Part shown: positions 1-8,208 of the stretch, in pieces
How positions within the stretch are numbered: position 1 is the first letter of the stretch
Layout: each line of letters begins with the position of its first letter
Assembly (NCBI GenBank): GCA_900318115.1
Contig: ONJJ01000018.1
Span: 1 to 60,335, forward strand
Direction: 5' to 3'
DNA length: 60,335 nucleotides
Source of the DNA: an uncultured Prevotellaceae bacterium
GTDB taxonomy: Bacteria; Bacteroidota; Bacteroidia; Bacteroidales; Bacteroidaceae
The notes under the pieces: model-generated
What the model was told of the DNA's origin: nothing
Databases searched by the model: none
Seen by the model: the letters and a program-made list of their open reading frames with translations, nothing else
Position numbers and translations under genes: made by a program

Positions 1-92
1 CGGGGTCCCACCTCTTCCCATCCCGAACAGAGAAGTTAAGCCCGCTTGCGCCGATGGTACTGCACACCCGTGGGAGAGTAGGTAGCCGCCAC
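1..92 (+). rRNA. rrf: 5S ribosomal RNA, 3' part (5' end outside the window)
   Basis: The sequence matches the conserved 3' two thirds of bacterial 5S rRNA: the CCACC-TCTTCCC-ATCCCGAACAG block, GAAGTTAAGCCC, the GCGCCGATGGTACTG loop region and the closing GTGGGAGAGTAGG-GCCGCC strand. The gene enters from the left edge, so the window starts inside the end of an rRNA operon. A terminator follows at once. An inverted near-copy of bases 66-87 lies at 149-170 (see findings). Confidence 0.95.
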
Positions 93-102
93 TTTTCAGA
101 AG

Positions 103-137
103 AAGCCCTCGCAGAGCAATCTGCGTGGGCTTTCTTC
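103..137 (+). terminator. Rho-independent terminator of the rRNA operon
   Basis: AAGCCC (103-108) and CGCAG (110-114) pair with CTGCG (121-125) and GGGCTT (127-132) around a short loop, followed by a T-rich stretch. It lies about ten bases after the 5S gene. Confidence 0.8.
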
Positions 138-154
138 GTGAAGGGACGGGCTGC

Positions 155-838
155 CTACTCTCCCACGGGTTTATGCTTTCTCGTGAACTTTTGTCCGTCG
201 AATTGGAGGGGGATGGCGTTGGTGAGGTGCTGCTGAAGGTCGGATTCTTCAATGTGGTAGATGATGGGTTCGCGGCTGTGGGGAAAACGGTTGAAATAAG
301 GGTCTGTGGTGTAGTACCAGGAAGTGGAGAGGAGATGGTAGCGTAGGGGTAAATTCCGAGCGATATGAAGGATGCGCGAAGAACTGCATACTGTGATGCC
401 TGTTCCATTGTCCAGATGGCTGACGCAGATGACTGCCGGACGTTGGAGTGTGTCCGTATCAAAGATTTCGCGGTTCGGATAGGATACGGAAATGTGGCGC
501 TGGTATCGGCTATTAATCTCGTTCATCATCTTCCGGAACAATCGGCCATGTGTGCTGGTGTCGTGCAGATTTTGAGTGTCAATGAAATAATGGATCATCT
601 CATGGATGATTATGTCATCGAGGTCTTCCTCTGGAAGGTCGAAGCGTCTGCTGAAGTTCAAGCTGAAGTCGTATTTCTCCCAGGTGCCGTCCGGACGTCT
701 ACGGTTGTGGAAACGCACCTGTCCGATATAGCTTTTGGCTGTCGTGAGCTGGAATACCGGCATCGTCAGCCTGCCGCCGAAGCAGAGGTGGTTGAAGTGT
801 TCGAAGCGCTCGCGTAGGTAGGGTAGGGTTGCTTTCAT
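155..838 (-). CDS. SprT-like zinc metallopeptidase domain protein
   Basis: About 227 residues. The zinc-metallopeptidase signature HEMIH lies at residues 79-83, and a third likely zinc ligand (His in STHGRLF) at about residue 97, the spacing of SprT/Spartan-like proteins. The N-terminal half (MKATLPYLRERF...) resembles SprT-like proteins of Bacteroidales. The C-terminal ~100 residues are not recognised and show no clear Cys-rich zinc ribbon. An in-frame ATG at 856 would add six residues; the start at 838 fits the family better. The last codons lie in an inverted repeat of the neighbouring 5S gene, so the C-terminus KHKPVGE is partly rRNA-derived sequence. The substrate is unknown; a DNA-protein crosslink or housekeeping protease role is inferred only from the family. 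Confidence 0.8.
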   Translation of the reverse strand: MKATLPYLRERFEHFNHLCFGGRLTMPVFQLTTAKSYIGQVRFHNRRRPDGTWEKYDFSLNFSRRFDLPEEDLDDIIIHEMIHYFIDTQNLHDTSTHGRLFRKMMNEINSRYQRHISVSYPNREIFDTDTLQRPAVICVSHLDNGTGITVCSSSRILHIARNLPLRYHLLSTSWYYTTDPYFNRFPHSREPIIYHIEESDLQQHLTNAIPLQFDGQKFTRKHKPVGE

Positions 839-850
839 GGAAGAGTCTTT

Positions 851-882
851 AAACAAAAAGAGCGTGCAGGTGTTGCACGCTC
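851..882 (-). terminator. Rho-independent terminator after the minus-strand lipoprotein gene
   Basis: A perfect 9-bp stem (GAGCGTGCA at 860-868 with TGCACGCTC at 874-882) is followed, read on the minus strand, by CTTTTTGTTT. It separates the lipoprotein gene from the SprT-like gene. Confidence 0.85.
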
Positions 883-906
883 TCGTTAAGTAGATTGGGT
901 GTTGGC

Positions 907-1608
907 TTATTTGCCAGCGCCACCGCTGTGCTGACCAGCCTGAGTGGTCTTAACGGTGACCTCGACATCCTTCTTGGTGTCGGTCTTGATGCTGGTGGGG
1001 TGAGCGATAGCGACCTCAGCAGTCTGACCTGATGCAGGAATGGTCACCTTTGACTCATCGCCCTTCTTGGTATCAGTCTTAACATTGGGTTGGCCAACCG
1101 GATTGCCGTTAGCATCCTTCTTGATAGTAGTGGTGGTCTGGACGAGGGTAGCGACGACAGTAGCAGTAGTGCCGGCGGGCTTCTTTCTCAGAGCAGCGAG
1201 AACTTCATCCATGGAGTTGTAGGTGACACCGTCAACCGTGTAGGTGTAAGAAGTCTCAACGGTAACCTCAGTCTGGGTGCCGTCGGCAGCGGTGGTGGTA
1301 ACCTTGTTGCCTTCCTGAGCAACCTGGGTGCCATCGTCAAATACGGTCTTGGTAACACCGCCAACGGTGGTGGGCTCACCTACCTGATGGGCACCAGAAT
1401 CCAGAATGCCCTGAATGATATCGGCTGCGTTCTGTGTGTTTGCGGTATTCTCAGCCTGAGTTTCAGCTTGCTGAAGTTCCGTGTTGTTAACGGTAGGAAT
1501 CACCACAACGGGTGTTTGAGTTGCGGTAACGTCTTCGTCCTTGCAGGAGGTGAAGAGGCAGAGGCTGACGAGAGCCATCATGCCGAGAGTTGAAAAAAGC
1601 TTTTTCAT
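907..1608 (-). CDS. Hypothetical Thr/Val-rich lipoprotein
   Basis: 233 residues. It starts with a lipoprotein signal peptide: MKK, a hydrophobic core, and a lipobox LFTSC with Cys at about 22, followed by KDEDV, an acidic stretch like those that direct surface lipoproteins in Bacteroidota. The rest is rich in Thr, Val, Gln and Lys, with TVDGVTYNSMDEVLAALRKK in the middle and a Lys/Thr-rich C-terminal half. No catalytic motif is recognised and I assign no function. It is monocistronic, closed by a strong terminator on the 3' side. Confidence 0.8.
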   Translation of the reverse strand: MKKLFSTLGMMALVSLCLFTSCKDEDVTATQTPVVVIPTVNNTELQQAETQAENTANTQNAADIIQGILDSGAHQVGEPTTVGGVTKTVFDDGTQVAQEGNKVTTTAADGTQTEVTVETSYTYTVDGVTYNSMDEVLAALRKKPAGTTATVVATLVQTTTTIKKDANGNPVGQPNVKTDTKKGDESKVTIPASGQTAEVAIAHPTSIKTDTKKDVEVTVKTTQAGQHSGGAGK

Positions 1609-1665
1609 TTTTGTTTTTGAAATTTTTAATTAAAAATTGGTTAAAGTTATTTGTTTATCATTCTC

Positions 1666-2895
1666 TTAGTGAAATGTTCCATTGAGTATGCGTGACACAT
1701 ATTCCTGAACATAGTCGGGTTCCCAATAGTGGGCAGAGTGATTTTCGTCAGGTTGCGTGGCATAGTCTCTTCCCATCTTTTCCTGCCAATACTTGAAGTA
1801 GGATTGATATGAGTATTCCCAACTGAAGTATTCTGGTAGTCTTGGGCGCAGGAACCATGTTCGCTTCTGTCGCTTGCCTCCCATGGGTATGGCGAAATGG
1901 AATCCGAAGTTCTTCTCTCCTCCTGTGAGGATGCCGTAGAGTCCGATGGCATATTCGCTGAAATGGCGTGTGACGTCAAGTCTGGCACCGCGGTCTCCGT
2001 AGAGGAACTGTCCACCTTGAAGTTCTATCTGGAGCTTGCTATGTGGCTCGTAGTACTCAGCCTTTGCCATGAGCATCAGTTTTCCGGAGTTGCTTACGAT
2101 TCCGAATCCCTTTACCATGGTGTTATTGGCCTCGAGGGTGTAGCCTCCTTCGGCATAGATGTTCAGCCCTCTGAAAGCGTGCAGTCCGATTTTCAGATGT
2201 GCTCCCACTCGTTCCGGATTAAAGAATCCAGCTGTAGCGGTTACTTTCCATCGCTTGGTGGAAAGGACTTGCTGGCTGAGTGTGGCATTACCTATCTGAA
2301 TATATTTTTGGGTGTCGCCATCGAGAAGGTTATTGACAATAGGGAAGATGGGTTGAAGAGTCAGTCGTGCTCCTTTCCAAAGTGTAGCTGCGAAAACAGG
2401 TGCAATGCGCAAACTATAATCGAAGAGGTGATCCAACTTGTTGTTGACAAGGCTGAACATAGGCACGAAAGTGATGTCTATCTTTCCTGTGGATGCAGCC
2501 TGTGGCTTCTCAGTCTTGAGCTGCTTCCTTGCCGATTCCATTTCTCGGTCCACTCTCACGTCCCATATTCCCTCACGCTTGAAGGCGTGGACAATGAGTT
2601 GTGGCATTTTATAGTCTGTCAGGAGAATCTCGAATTGATTGATTTCGGGATATTCTTCAGAGACTCTTTTTATGGCTGCTGCCGCTCCTCGGAAGGTACC
2701 TCTATGGGCTCGATCCTCGATGGATGCGAATAGGGTGTCGTTGCGAACCTTTGTCCGGATGTCTTCGAACCCTTCTTCTTGCAGCAAAGTAGGGATACCA
2801 ACCGATGCCGGTTTCTGCCCCCTTGCAACCAGAGCGGTCAGGAAGAACACACTGGCAGTGGTTATTATTTTCCTTATTCCGCTCATGTCGTTCAT
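1666..2895 (-). CDS. Outer-membrane/exported protein, YjbH-domain-like
   Basis: About 410 residues. A signal peptide follows MNDMSGIRKIITTASVFF. The body contains many alternating beta strands with aromatic residues (TLQPIFPIVNN, AEGGYTLEAN, LDVTRHFSEYAIGLYG), and the C-terminus resembles the YjbH-like family of Bacteroidales, whose relatives in proteobacteria take part in exopolysaccharide export. Start choice: the frame is open to 2937, but a -7 element (TACCTTTG on the minus strand, 2907-2914) lies inside that extension, so translation must begin at 2895 or 2886. It stands alone: no polysaccharide gene is adjacent. The family assignment is from recalled sequence similarity and is moderate. 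Confidence 0.65.
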   Translation of the reverse strand: MNDMSGIRKIITTASVFFLTALVARGQKPASVGIPTLLQEEGFEDIRTKVRNDTLFASIEDRAHRGTFRGAAAAIKRVSEEYPEINQFEILLTDYKMPQLIVHAFKREGIWDVRVDREMESARKQLKTEKPQAASTGKIDITFVPMFSLVNNKLDHLFDYSLRIAPVFAATLWKGARLTLQPIFPIVNNLLDGDTQKYIQIGNATLSQQVLSTKRWKVTATAGFFNPERVGAHLKIGLHAFRGLNIYAEGGYTLEANNTMVKGFGIVSNSGKLMLMAKAEYYEPHSKLQIELQGGQFLYGDRGARLDVTRHFSEYAIGLYGILTGGEKNFGFHFAIPMGGKRQKRTWFLRPRLPEYFSWEYSYQSYFKYWQEKMGRDYATQPDENHSAHYWEPDYVQEYVSRILNGTFH

Positions 2896-2906
2896 ATAAA
2901 CACGCG

Positions 2907-2914
2907 CAAAGGTA
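2907..2914 (-). promoter_or_regulatory. Bacteroidota -7 promoter element (YjbH-like gene)
   Basis: TACCTTTG on the minus strand, 12 bases before the 2895 ATG. It fixes the start of the downstream gene at 2895 or 2886. The -33 region is not a clear TTTG. Confidence 0.65.
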
Positions 2915-3049
2915 CGTGAAAATATCCAATTTGGCATTGTCTTTTAGAGTTTTTAACGTTTCTTTTGCGCTTTTTTTTGCATTCTCTTGATTTATGTCGG
3001 CTTTTTTGGCCTCAGGAGCTGTATTTCCAATCTCAGTGATACGATAAAA

Positions 3050-3640
3050 TTAATTTTCCAATAATTCAATGATGAGAGGCAGAACTTCCCGCTTGAGGAT
3101 CTCGTCATTGAGGAAATGATCGCCATCGAAAAGTCGGAAGTGTTCCCGTCCGTAATTCTTCAGGAATTGTGGTTGGCAATTGACTCTGCTGTCATGGTCT
3201 CCAAAGAGTCCATAGACGAGTTCTCGTTCCGCTGGTGTGATGCCTTCGAAGCAATGTTTTTCTATTTCTCGGAATTGGGCAATCATCTCTTTGTCAACTT
3301 TGAAGTCCTTGGCGCCATCCTGACGTGGATTCCGAAAGGGCTTGCGCCCCATGCCCATGAAGGTGAGCAGACGTGCCATGTTGAAGGAGGGATTGACGAG
3401 GATGCGAAGATGCCCCCGGAGTTGCTCTGCATACATCGCTCCCATAGAGGTGGCAACGATGAGATTTGGTTGAATTTCTGCGACTTGCTGGCGAAGGAAA
3501 GGAAGTGCTTCTGCCGGCATCACTGGTACATCAGGTGCCAGGACTTGAATGCCACGGGGGTAGAGAGCATTGCGCATACTGGTAGCTGTGCCTGTGGCAC
3601 CGCTGCTGGCAAAGCCGTGGATATATAGAATTTTGGTCAT
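3050..3640 (-). CDS. YqiA/YcfP-family alpha/beta-fold hydrolase
   Basis: 196 residues, the normal size for YqiA-like esterases. It begins with the beta-strand/oxyanion motif ILYIHGFASSG. The nucleophile elbow is TSMGA with Ser65. The acid is in LFGDHDSRV (Asp148 or Asp150) and the catalytic His is in DGDHFLND (His175). No signal peptide, so it is cytosolic. Family members hydrolyse short acyl esters; the natural substrate is not known. It is followed by the CotH gene after ~75 bases on the same strand but has no obvious functional link with it. Confidence 0.85.
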   Translation of the reverse strand: MTKILYIHGFASSGATGTATSMRNALYPRGIQVLAPDVPVMPAEALPFLRQQVAEIQPNLIVATSMGAMYAEQLRGHLRILVNPSFNMARLLTFMGMGRKPFRNPRQDGAKDFKVDKEMIAQFREIEKHCFEGITPAERELVYGLFGDHDSRVNCQPQFLKNYGREHFRLFDGDHFLNDEILKREVLPLIIELLEN

Positions 3641-3715
3641 CTTTTAGTAGGTTCATGAGCGGCGATGCAATCGTCGCAAATGGGCCTTTATCTATTAATT
3701 AATGCTGAAAATCTA

Positions 3716-6700
3716 TTAATTGATTGTGAATTTGAGGGTCGTCTCATCGTCGCCAAGCGTGGCTCGGGCTATGTAGATTCCGCGTGGAAGGAGTGCGAGG
3801 GAATGTGCATTGCCAGGTTGTACGCGTGCCGTGTGAACCAGGATACCTGTGGGAGTGAAGATGTCGAGACGAGCAGCGGCAGGAGCCTGGAGTGTGATGG
3901 CCTGGCCATCGAATGTGATGGCGAGGAGTTGGTCATCGATGGTCGTGGAGATGCCATCGTTCACCTTGGTGATGACGGGCTCATTCCATGCAACAGCAGC
4001 TGTAGTCAGGACGTTTGTCTGTCCGATGGTCGGACGTTCCATAACGTAGAGGTCGGAACTGCCGTCCGGGAAGAGTCCAACCGTGTGGTATCCGTCATGA
4101 CTGCAGTAGATGAGGGTGTCTGCCCAACTATGGTCGGCGGCGGTGAGAAGTACCAGGCAGCTGTCTTCGTTGTTGAGCTTGAAATCAGCGTGGAGTTGGG
4201 GTGAGGCAACCGTGCCTTCAGGAGCTGTGTTCTTATCTGCCCAGATGACGAGGTGTCCGTGGGCCGGGATGATCGTGTTGATATTCTCAGTGCCGGAAGT
4301 TATCTGCCATTTCTCGGGCTCATCGAGGTGGTCAGAGAGGAACATGCCTTCGACATCGATGTCCTGGTCTGTGGTGTTGTAGAGCTCAATCCAGTCGCTC
4401 TTTTTATAGAGGTCACTGACGTAGATGTCGTTGGCGGCGCTGACTTCGTTGATCTTGACCGGGTGTGCATCGCTGTTGGTCATTTCCGCGGAACTAAGTG
4501 GTTCGTAGGTGGCAACGAGGTTAAATTTCCCAGAGCTGGGGAGCTCGAAGGTCTCGCTGGTAGAAACGAAGTCGCCTGTGGTCTGTGTGGTCTGCGTGAG
4601 GGCAGCATCCCAATAGATATCCGTGGAGTTTGCAGCGTTGTTATGTACCTCCACTGCTATGACGTTTACGCCACGCTTGAAATATGTAGCTTTCAAGGAC
4701 ATCGTACCGCTCTCGGGATTTGCATTCGCGTAGGTGTCTGCGAAGCTGTTGAAGGTGGGTTCGGGGGTGTTGTCCATCAGGAAACGACCAGCTTCCATTC
4801 CGTTGACATAGACGACAAAGCCGTCATCAGCCACCCAGTCGAGCGTGAAAGTGTCGGTGGTCTTTGGGGTTGAAGACAGGCTGATCACCTTGCGGAAGTA
4901 ATAGGTCGGATATTTGTTGCTGTTGTCGGCTCCATAGTCGAGGAAAGTCTTGTAGCCACGTTGGTTGTTGGCATCGGAGGTAAAGTAGCCAAGCGGTGCA
5001 TTGCCCGTCTTCCAAGCGCTGGCGGAGTAGGAACTGTTCGTCCAGTCCTCTCCGTCCAATGAACCTTGGTCATAGTACGTCCACGATGAACCCAGCGAGA
5101 AGTAGTCCTTCTGATCTCCACCTTCTGCATTACGCCATCCTACGAACTTGTAGCCGGCGGGGGCGGAGGATTGAATGGTGATGGGGAGGAAGAGGGAACC
5201 GGAGAACTTGCCCGTAGGAACCTGCAGCCCGTTGATGAGAATGGTTGCTTCGCTGATATTAGAGCTGATTTTCGGCGTCAACGAGGAACCTAAGTCCAGA
5301 AAATTGCGCATGGCGGTGATGAGCATTCCAGGGCGGCTGGCGCTGAAATAGTTGCGAACGGAGTTTGCCGAGTTGGTGGCAGAACGTCCTTCGAGGGACA
5401 TTGCCGGATTGACGTGTGCGACCATGGCGTTGATGACTTCTGCAGCACGAGAAGATTCGAACACACTGCCTGCCACGATGCAGAATTGATCCACGAACTG
5501 CTTCTTGAAGTCTTCGTTCTGGAGCATGTTCAGGAAGATGGTGGTGAACTGGATTTCGTCGTAGATGCGTCCGGAGGGATAGAGATCGCTGACGCCATAG
5601 AGCTGGTCGAATGTCCACCACTGGGTGCCCTGGAACCAGGTGAAGGGATTGCTGGTAGCAAAAGCTCCGTCGGTGTCGAAAAGCACGAAGCGGAAACGAC
5701 TGTTGGAGAGGCCTTCGGACCGTTCGCGGAAGGACTTGATGTTGTTCTTGGGCCAGTCGGTTCCTGCGATATAGAGTTCAGCGGCCATGTAGTTGATGTA
5801 TTCTTCGATATCTACGATCTGCTTGATGCGTTCGTAGGAAATGGCGTCGTCGGAGCTCTGTGCGAGGGAGTACCATTCATCCCAGACGTCGCGTGTGCCA
5901 ACCTGCTGGACGTATCCGCTATCCGGCGACATCTTCCACTGATCCATCTCTGTGTCGTCGGTGCCGATGCCATAGTTGGCAAATCCGTAGTTCTTGTTGT
6001 TGGGTTCGCGCAGGTTTTGGACTCCGATGTAGCGTCCGTTTTGGAAGATATGTACGGGCTTGTAGCTCTGCGTTTCGACATAAAGTCCCGAGGTGCGGAC
6101 CACTTCCTGGATGGCTGCATCCTTGATGCGGTTGTCGTTGTCATTGCCGCCATTGCGCACCTTCAGTGCCTTGTGGCGCAGGAAGGGCTTATTCTCGAAG
6201 AACTGGTAGTCCATGCGGTTGACGCCTTCGTACACCTTGTTTGCCTTGATGTTGAAGGAATGCGGCGTCCAGGCGCGGCTCCATCCACCGGATGCCTCGA
6301 TGCCTACTTCCTGGGAGAATACCGCGTGTCCTTCTTCATCGAAGTATTCGATGTTGGCCTCGCGGTCCCATTCCATATTCCAGTTACATTTGCCGGACTG
6401 CCCGTTTCCGGGTCGTCCGTTGCCATTGCCTCGGACGAAGATGCCATAGTCTGCACCGTTGAGGTTGGCATTGTCGGATACCAGTGAAATGACGGGTAGT
6501 GTGTAGTTCTTGTCTTTATAAATAAAGGAACGTGTGATGACAGGGCTTGCCAGCTGTCCGTTCTGGAAGAGACGCAGGCGCAGGATGGTGGTCTCGGAGA
6601 TGTCGAAAGTGCCATCGGCACTGGTCTCTCCGTTTTCGAGCGTAGGTGTGCTGCCATCGGTGGTGTAGCGTAAAGTGGCGCCCTTGGGGATGCTGACCTT

Positions 6701-8059
6701 GGCGGTGAAAGGCGATGTGAAGAAGCCTCCCTGTGCATCAATGGTCGGTGCGGCCAGACGTGTGGCAGCAAAGGCCGAAGTGGTGTTGGTGGCCGAGGGT
6801 GTCGGTTGGTCTGTATAGTTCCAGGTGTTGCCTCCATCGCTGGTGCGTGCGTAAGAGGTGCGCGTGATGGCTGGGGGATAGGCTAACTCGGATAGGATGG
6901 TTCCTGCCTCGTTGGAGATGTAGAGGTTGCCACCATCACAATCGAGTTTGAAAGTCATCATCTTCGGTGACCAGCGGGAGTAGTGGTCGAACCAAAGGGT
7001 GAGGAATCCATGGGCGGGAATGGCTCCGTGGCGTTCGCTGATGAGTGCCATCTTCTTCAGGTTGGCTGCATCGTCGCTGATGTAGAGCCCGTCGAGACTG
7101 GCCGAGCGGTCGGTGGAGTTGTAGAGTTCCACCCAACCTCCGAAGTTGAAGGATGGGTCGAGGAACATGTCGAGGTTGGACTGTTGTATTTCGTTGATGA
7201 TGACGGCGTTGGCTGTTGCCTCGTTGGCCTCGACAGTGATGATGCAGCGAGCGGAGATGTCGGGGTAGTTGGTGGATGTCGCCGTGATAGTGGTGATGCC
7301 GGGGTGGCGAGCTGTGACGAGTCCGCTCTCATCCACGGTGGCTGCGTTTTCATTGCTACTCGTGAAGGAGATGCCGCGGAAGGTGGCATCGTCGGGCTTG
7401 ATGGTGGTAGTGAGCTGCAGTTGCTCGCCTTGTGTCATCGTGGCCTTGGTCTGGTTGAGTGTGATGCTTGTGACCTTGACTTCAATAGTGTAGATAAACA
7501 AGCGGACATTGTCGAACGCCAGCCAGTTTGCCGTTGAGCTTTGGGTTTGCACTCCGATGGTGAGTCCTTTTGTGGTGGTTGTCAGTTCCACGCTGAAATG
7601 CTCGGGAACGCCGTCTTGGGTGCTCATTTCCGTGGTGGCTTCGTTGTCGGCATCGTCCTTGATGAAGAGGTAAGTGCCCGTAACTTCAGAGTCACCGCCC
7701 CACCATCCTCCTCTGCTGCCCTGATTTACGGCAACAGCATCGGCCTCCAGGCGATAGACACCCTGAGGAATCTCGGTGATGTGCTGGTAAAATGAGCCGT
7801 CGCCGAGTTGTGCCTGATTCCAGTAGTCACTGGATCTCCATGCTTCGGCGAAGTTCTGGAGGTAGGAGTCACCGTTGTAATACGAGGCGCTCTGAAAGCC
7901 GTGGTTCTGGGCGGCACCTCCAAATTTGTCTGTCCATCCACTGATATTGCTGTCAAAGTTTGGATTCTTGACGTATTGTTCGGTGACGTCGAGCCACACT
8001 TGAGCCATGGAGGCAACCGTCGCGGTCATAGCCACGGCCAGAGAAAGGAGTCTTTTCAT
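3716..8059 (-). CDS. Large secreted CotH-kinase protein with lamin-tail, Big2 and chitobiase-like domains and a T9SS signal
   Basis: 1,447 residues with a signal peptide (MKRLLSLAVAM, cut near MAQ). Approximate order: N-terminal carbohydrate-binding-like domain (30-190); bacterial Ig-like Big2 (196-277); lamin-tail domain (283-400, INEIQQSNLDMFLDPSFNF); chitobiase C-terminal-like repeat (440-505, LRYTTDGSTPT); CotH kinase domain (520-880) with the conserved NNIKSFRE and VLFDTDGAF; a beta-sandwich with WVADDGFVVYVNG; a second lamin-tail domain (1203-1330); and a C-terminal type IX sorting domain (from ~1376, ending LPRGIYIARATL and TLKFTIN). CotH domains are atypical protein kinases; in Bacteroidota the extracellular target is unknown. 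The protein is inferred to be exported by T9SS and displayed on the surface. It has its own promoter at 8125-8132. Confidence 0.9.
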   Translation of the reverse strand: MKRLLSLAVAMTATVASMAQVWLDVTEQYVKNPNFDSNISGWTDKFGGAAQNHGFQSASYYNGDSYLQNFAEAWRSSDYWNQAQLGDGSFYQHITEIPQGVYRLEADAVAVNQGSRGGWWGGDSEVTGTYLFIKDDADNEATTEMSTQDGVPEHFSVELTTTTKGLTIGVQTQSSTANWLAFDNVRLFIYTIEVKVTSITLNQTKATMTQGEQLQLTTTIKPDDATFRGISFTSSNENAATVDESGLVTARHPGITTITATSTNYPDISARCIITVEANEATANAVIINEIQQSNLDMFLDPSFNFGGWVELYNSTDRSASLDGLYISDDAANLKKMALISERHGAIPAHGFLTLWFDHYSRWSPKMMTFKLDCDGGNLYISNEAGTILSELAYPPAITRTSYARTSDGGNTWNYTDQPTPSATNTTSAFAATRLAAPTIDAQGGFFTSPFTAKVSIPKGATLRYTTDGSTPTLENGETSADGTFDISETTILRLRLFQNGQLASPVITRSFIYKDKNYTLPVISLVSDNANLNGADYGIFVRGNGNGRPGNGQSGKCNWNMEWDREANIEYFDEEGHAVFSQEVGIEASGGWSRAWTPHSFNIKANKVYEGVNRMDYQFFENKPFLRHKALKVRNGGNDNDNRIKDAAIQEVVRTSGLYVETQSYKPVHIFQNGRYIGVQNLREPNNKNYGFANYGIGTDDTEMDQWKMSPDSGYVQQVGTRDVWDEWYSLAQSSDDAISYERIKQIVDIEEYINYMAAELYIAGTDWPKNNIKSFRERSEGLSNSRFRFVLFDTDGAFATSNPFTWFQGTQWWTFDQLYGVSDLYPSGRIYDEIQFTTIFLNMLQNEDFKKQFVDQFCIVAGSVFESSRAAEVINAMVAHVNPAMSLEGRSATNSANSVRNYFSASRPGMLITAMRNFLDLGSSLTPKISSNISEATILINGLQVPTGKFSGSLFLPITIQSSAPAGYKFVGWRNAEGGDQKDYFSLGSSWTYYDQGSLDGEDWTNSSYSASAWKTGNAPLGYFTSDANNQRGYKTFLDYGADNSNKYPTYYFRKVISLSSTPKTTDTFTLDWVADDGFVVYVNGMEAGRFLMDNTPEPTFNSFADTYANANPESGTMSLKATYFKRGVNVIAVEVHNNAANSTDIYWDAALTQTTQTTGDFVSTSETFELPSSGKFNLVATYEPLSSAEMTNSDAHPVKINEVSAANDIYVSDLYKKSDWIELYNTTDQDIDVEGMFLSDHLDEPEKWQITSGTENINTIIPAHGHLVIWADKNTAPEGTVASPQLHADFKLNNEDSCLVLLTAADHSWADTLIYCSHDGYHTVGLFPDGSSDLYVMERPTIGQTNVLTTAAVAWNEPVITKVNDGISTTIDDQLLAITFDGQAITLQAPAAARLDIFTPTGILVHTARVQPGNAHSLALLPRGIYIARATLGDDETTLKFTIN

Positions 8060-8124
8060 AGGACGAATGAAGCAGTTAGCATCTTTATAAATGTTTGCGG
8101 CGCAGAACTATTAGTTCCACGCCG

Positions 8125-8132
8125 CAAAGATA
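8125..8132 (-). promoter_or_regulatory. Bacteroidota -7 promoter element (CotH gene)
   Basis: TATCTTTG on the minus strand, 66 bases before the start codon. A TTTG lies four bases further upstream than the usual 20-base spacing, so the -33 box is uncertain. Confidence 0.6.
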
Positions 8133-8208
8133 CGGATTATTTCGCTAAAAGTGTCACAAAGACACATAATTTTGCGGAAAGAGGGTCCTAAAGAGCAAAA
8201 ATTGTTGC

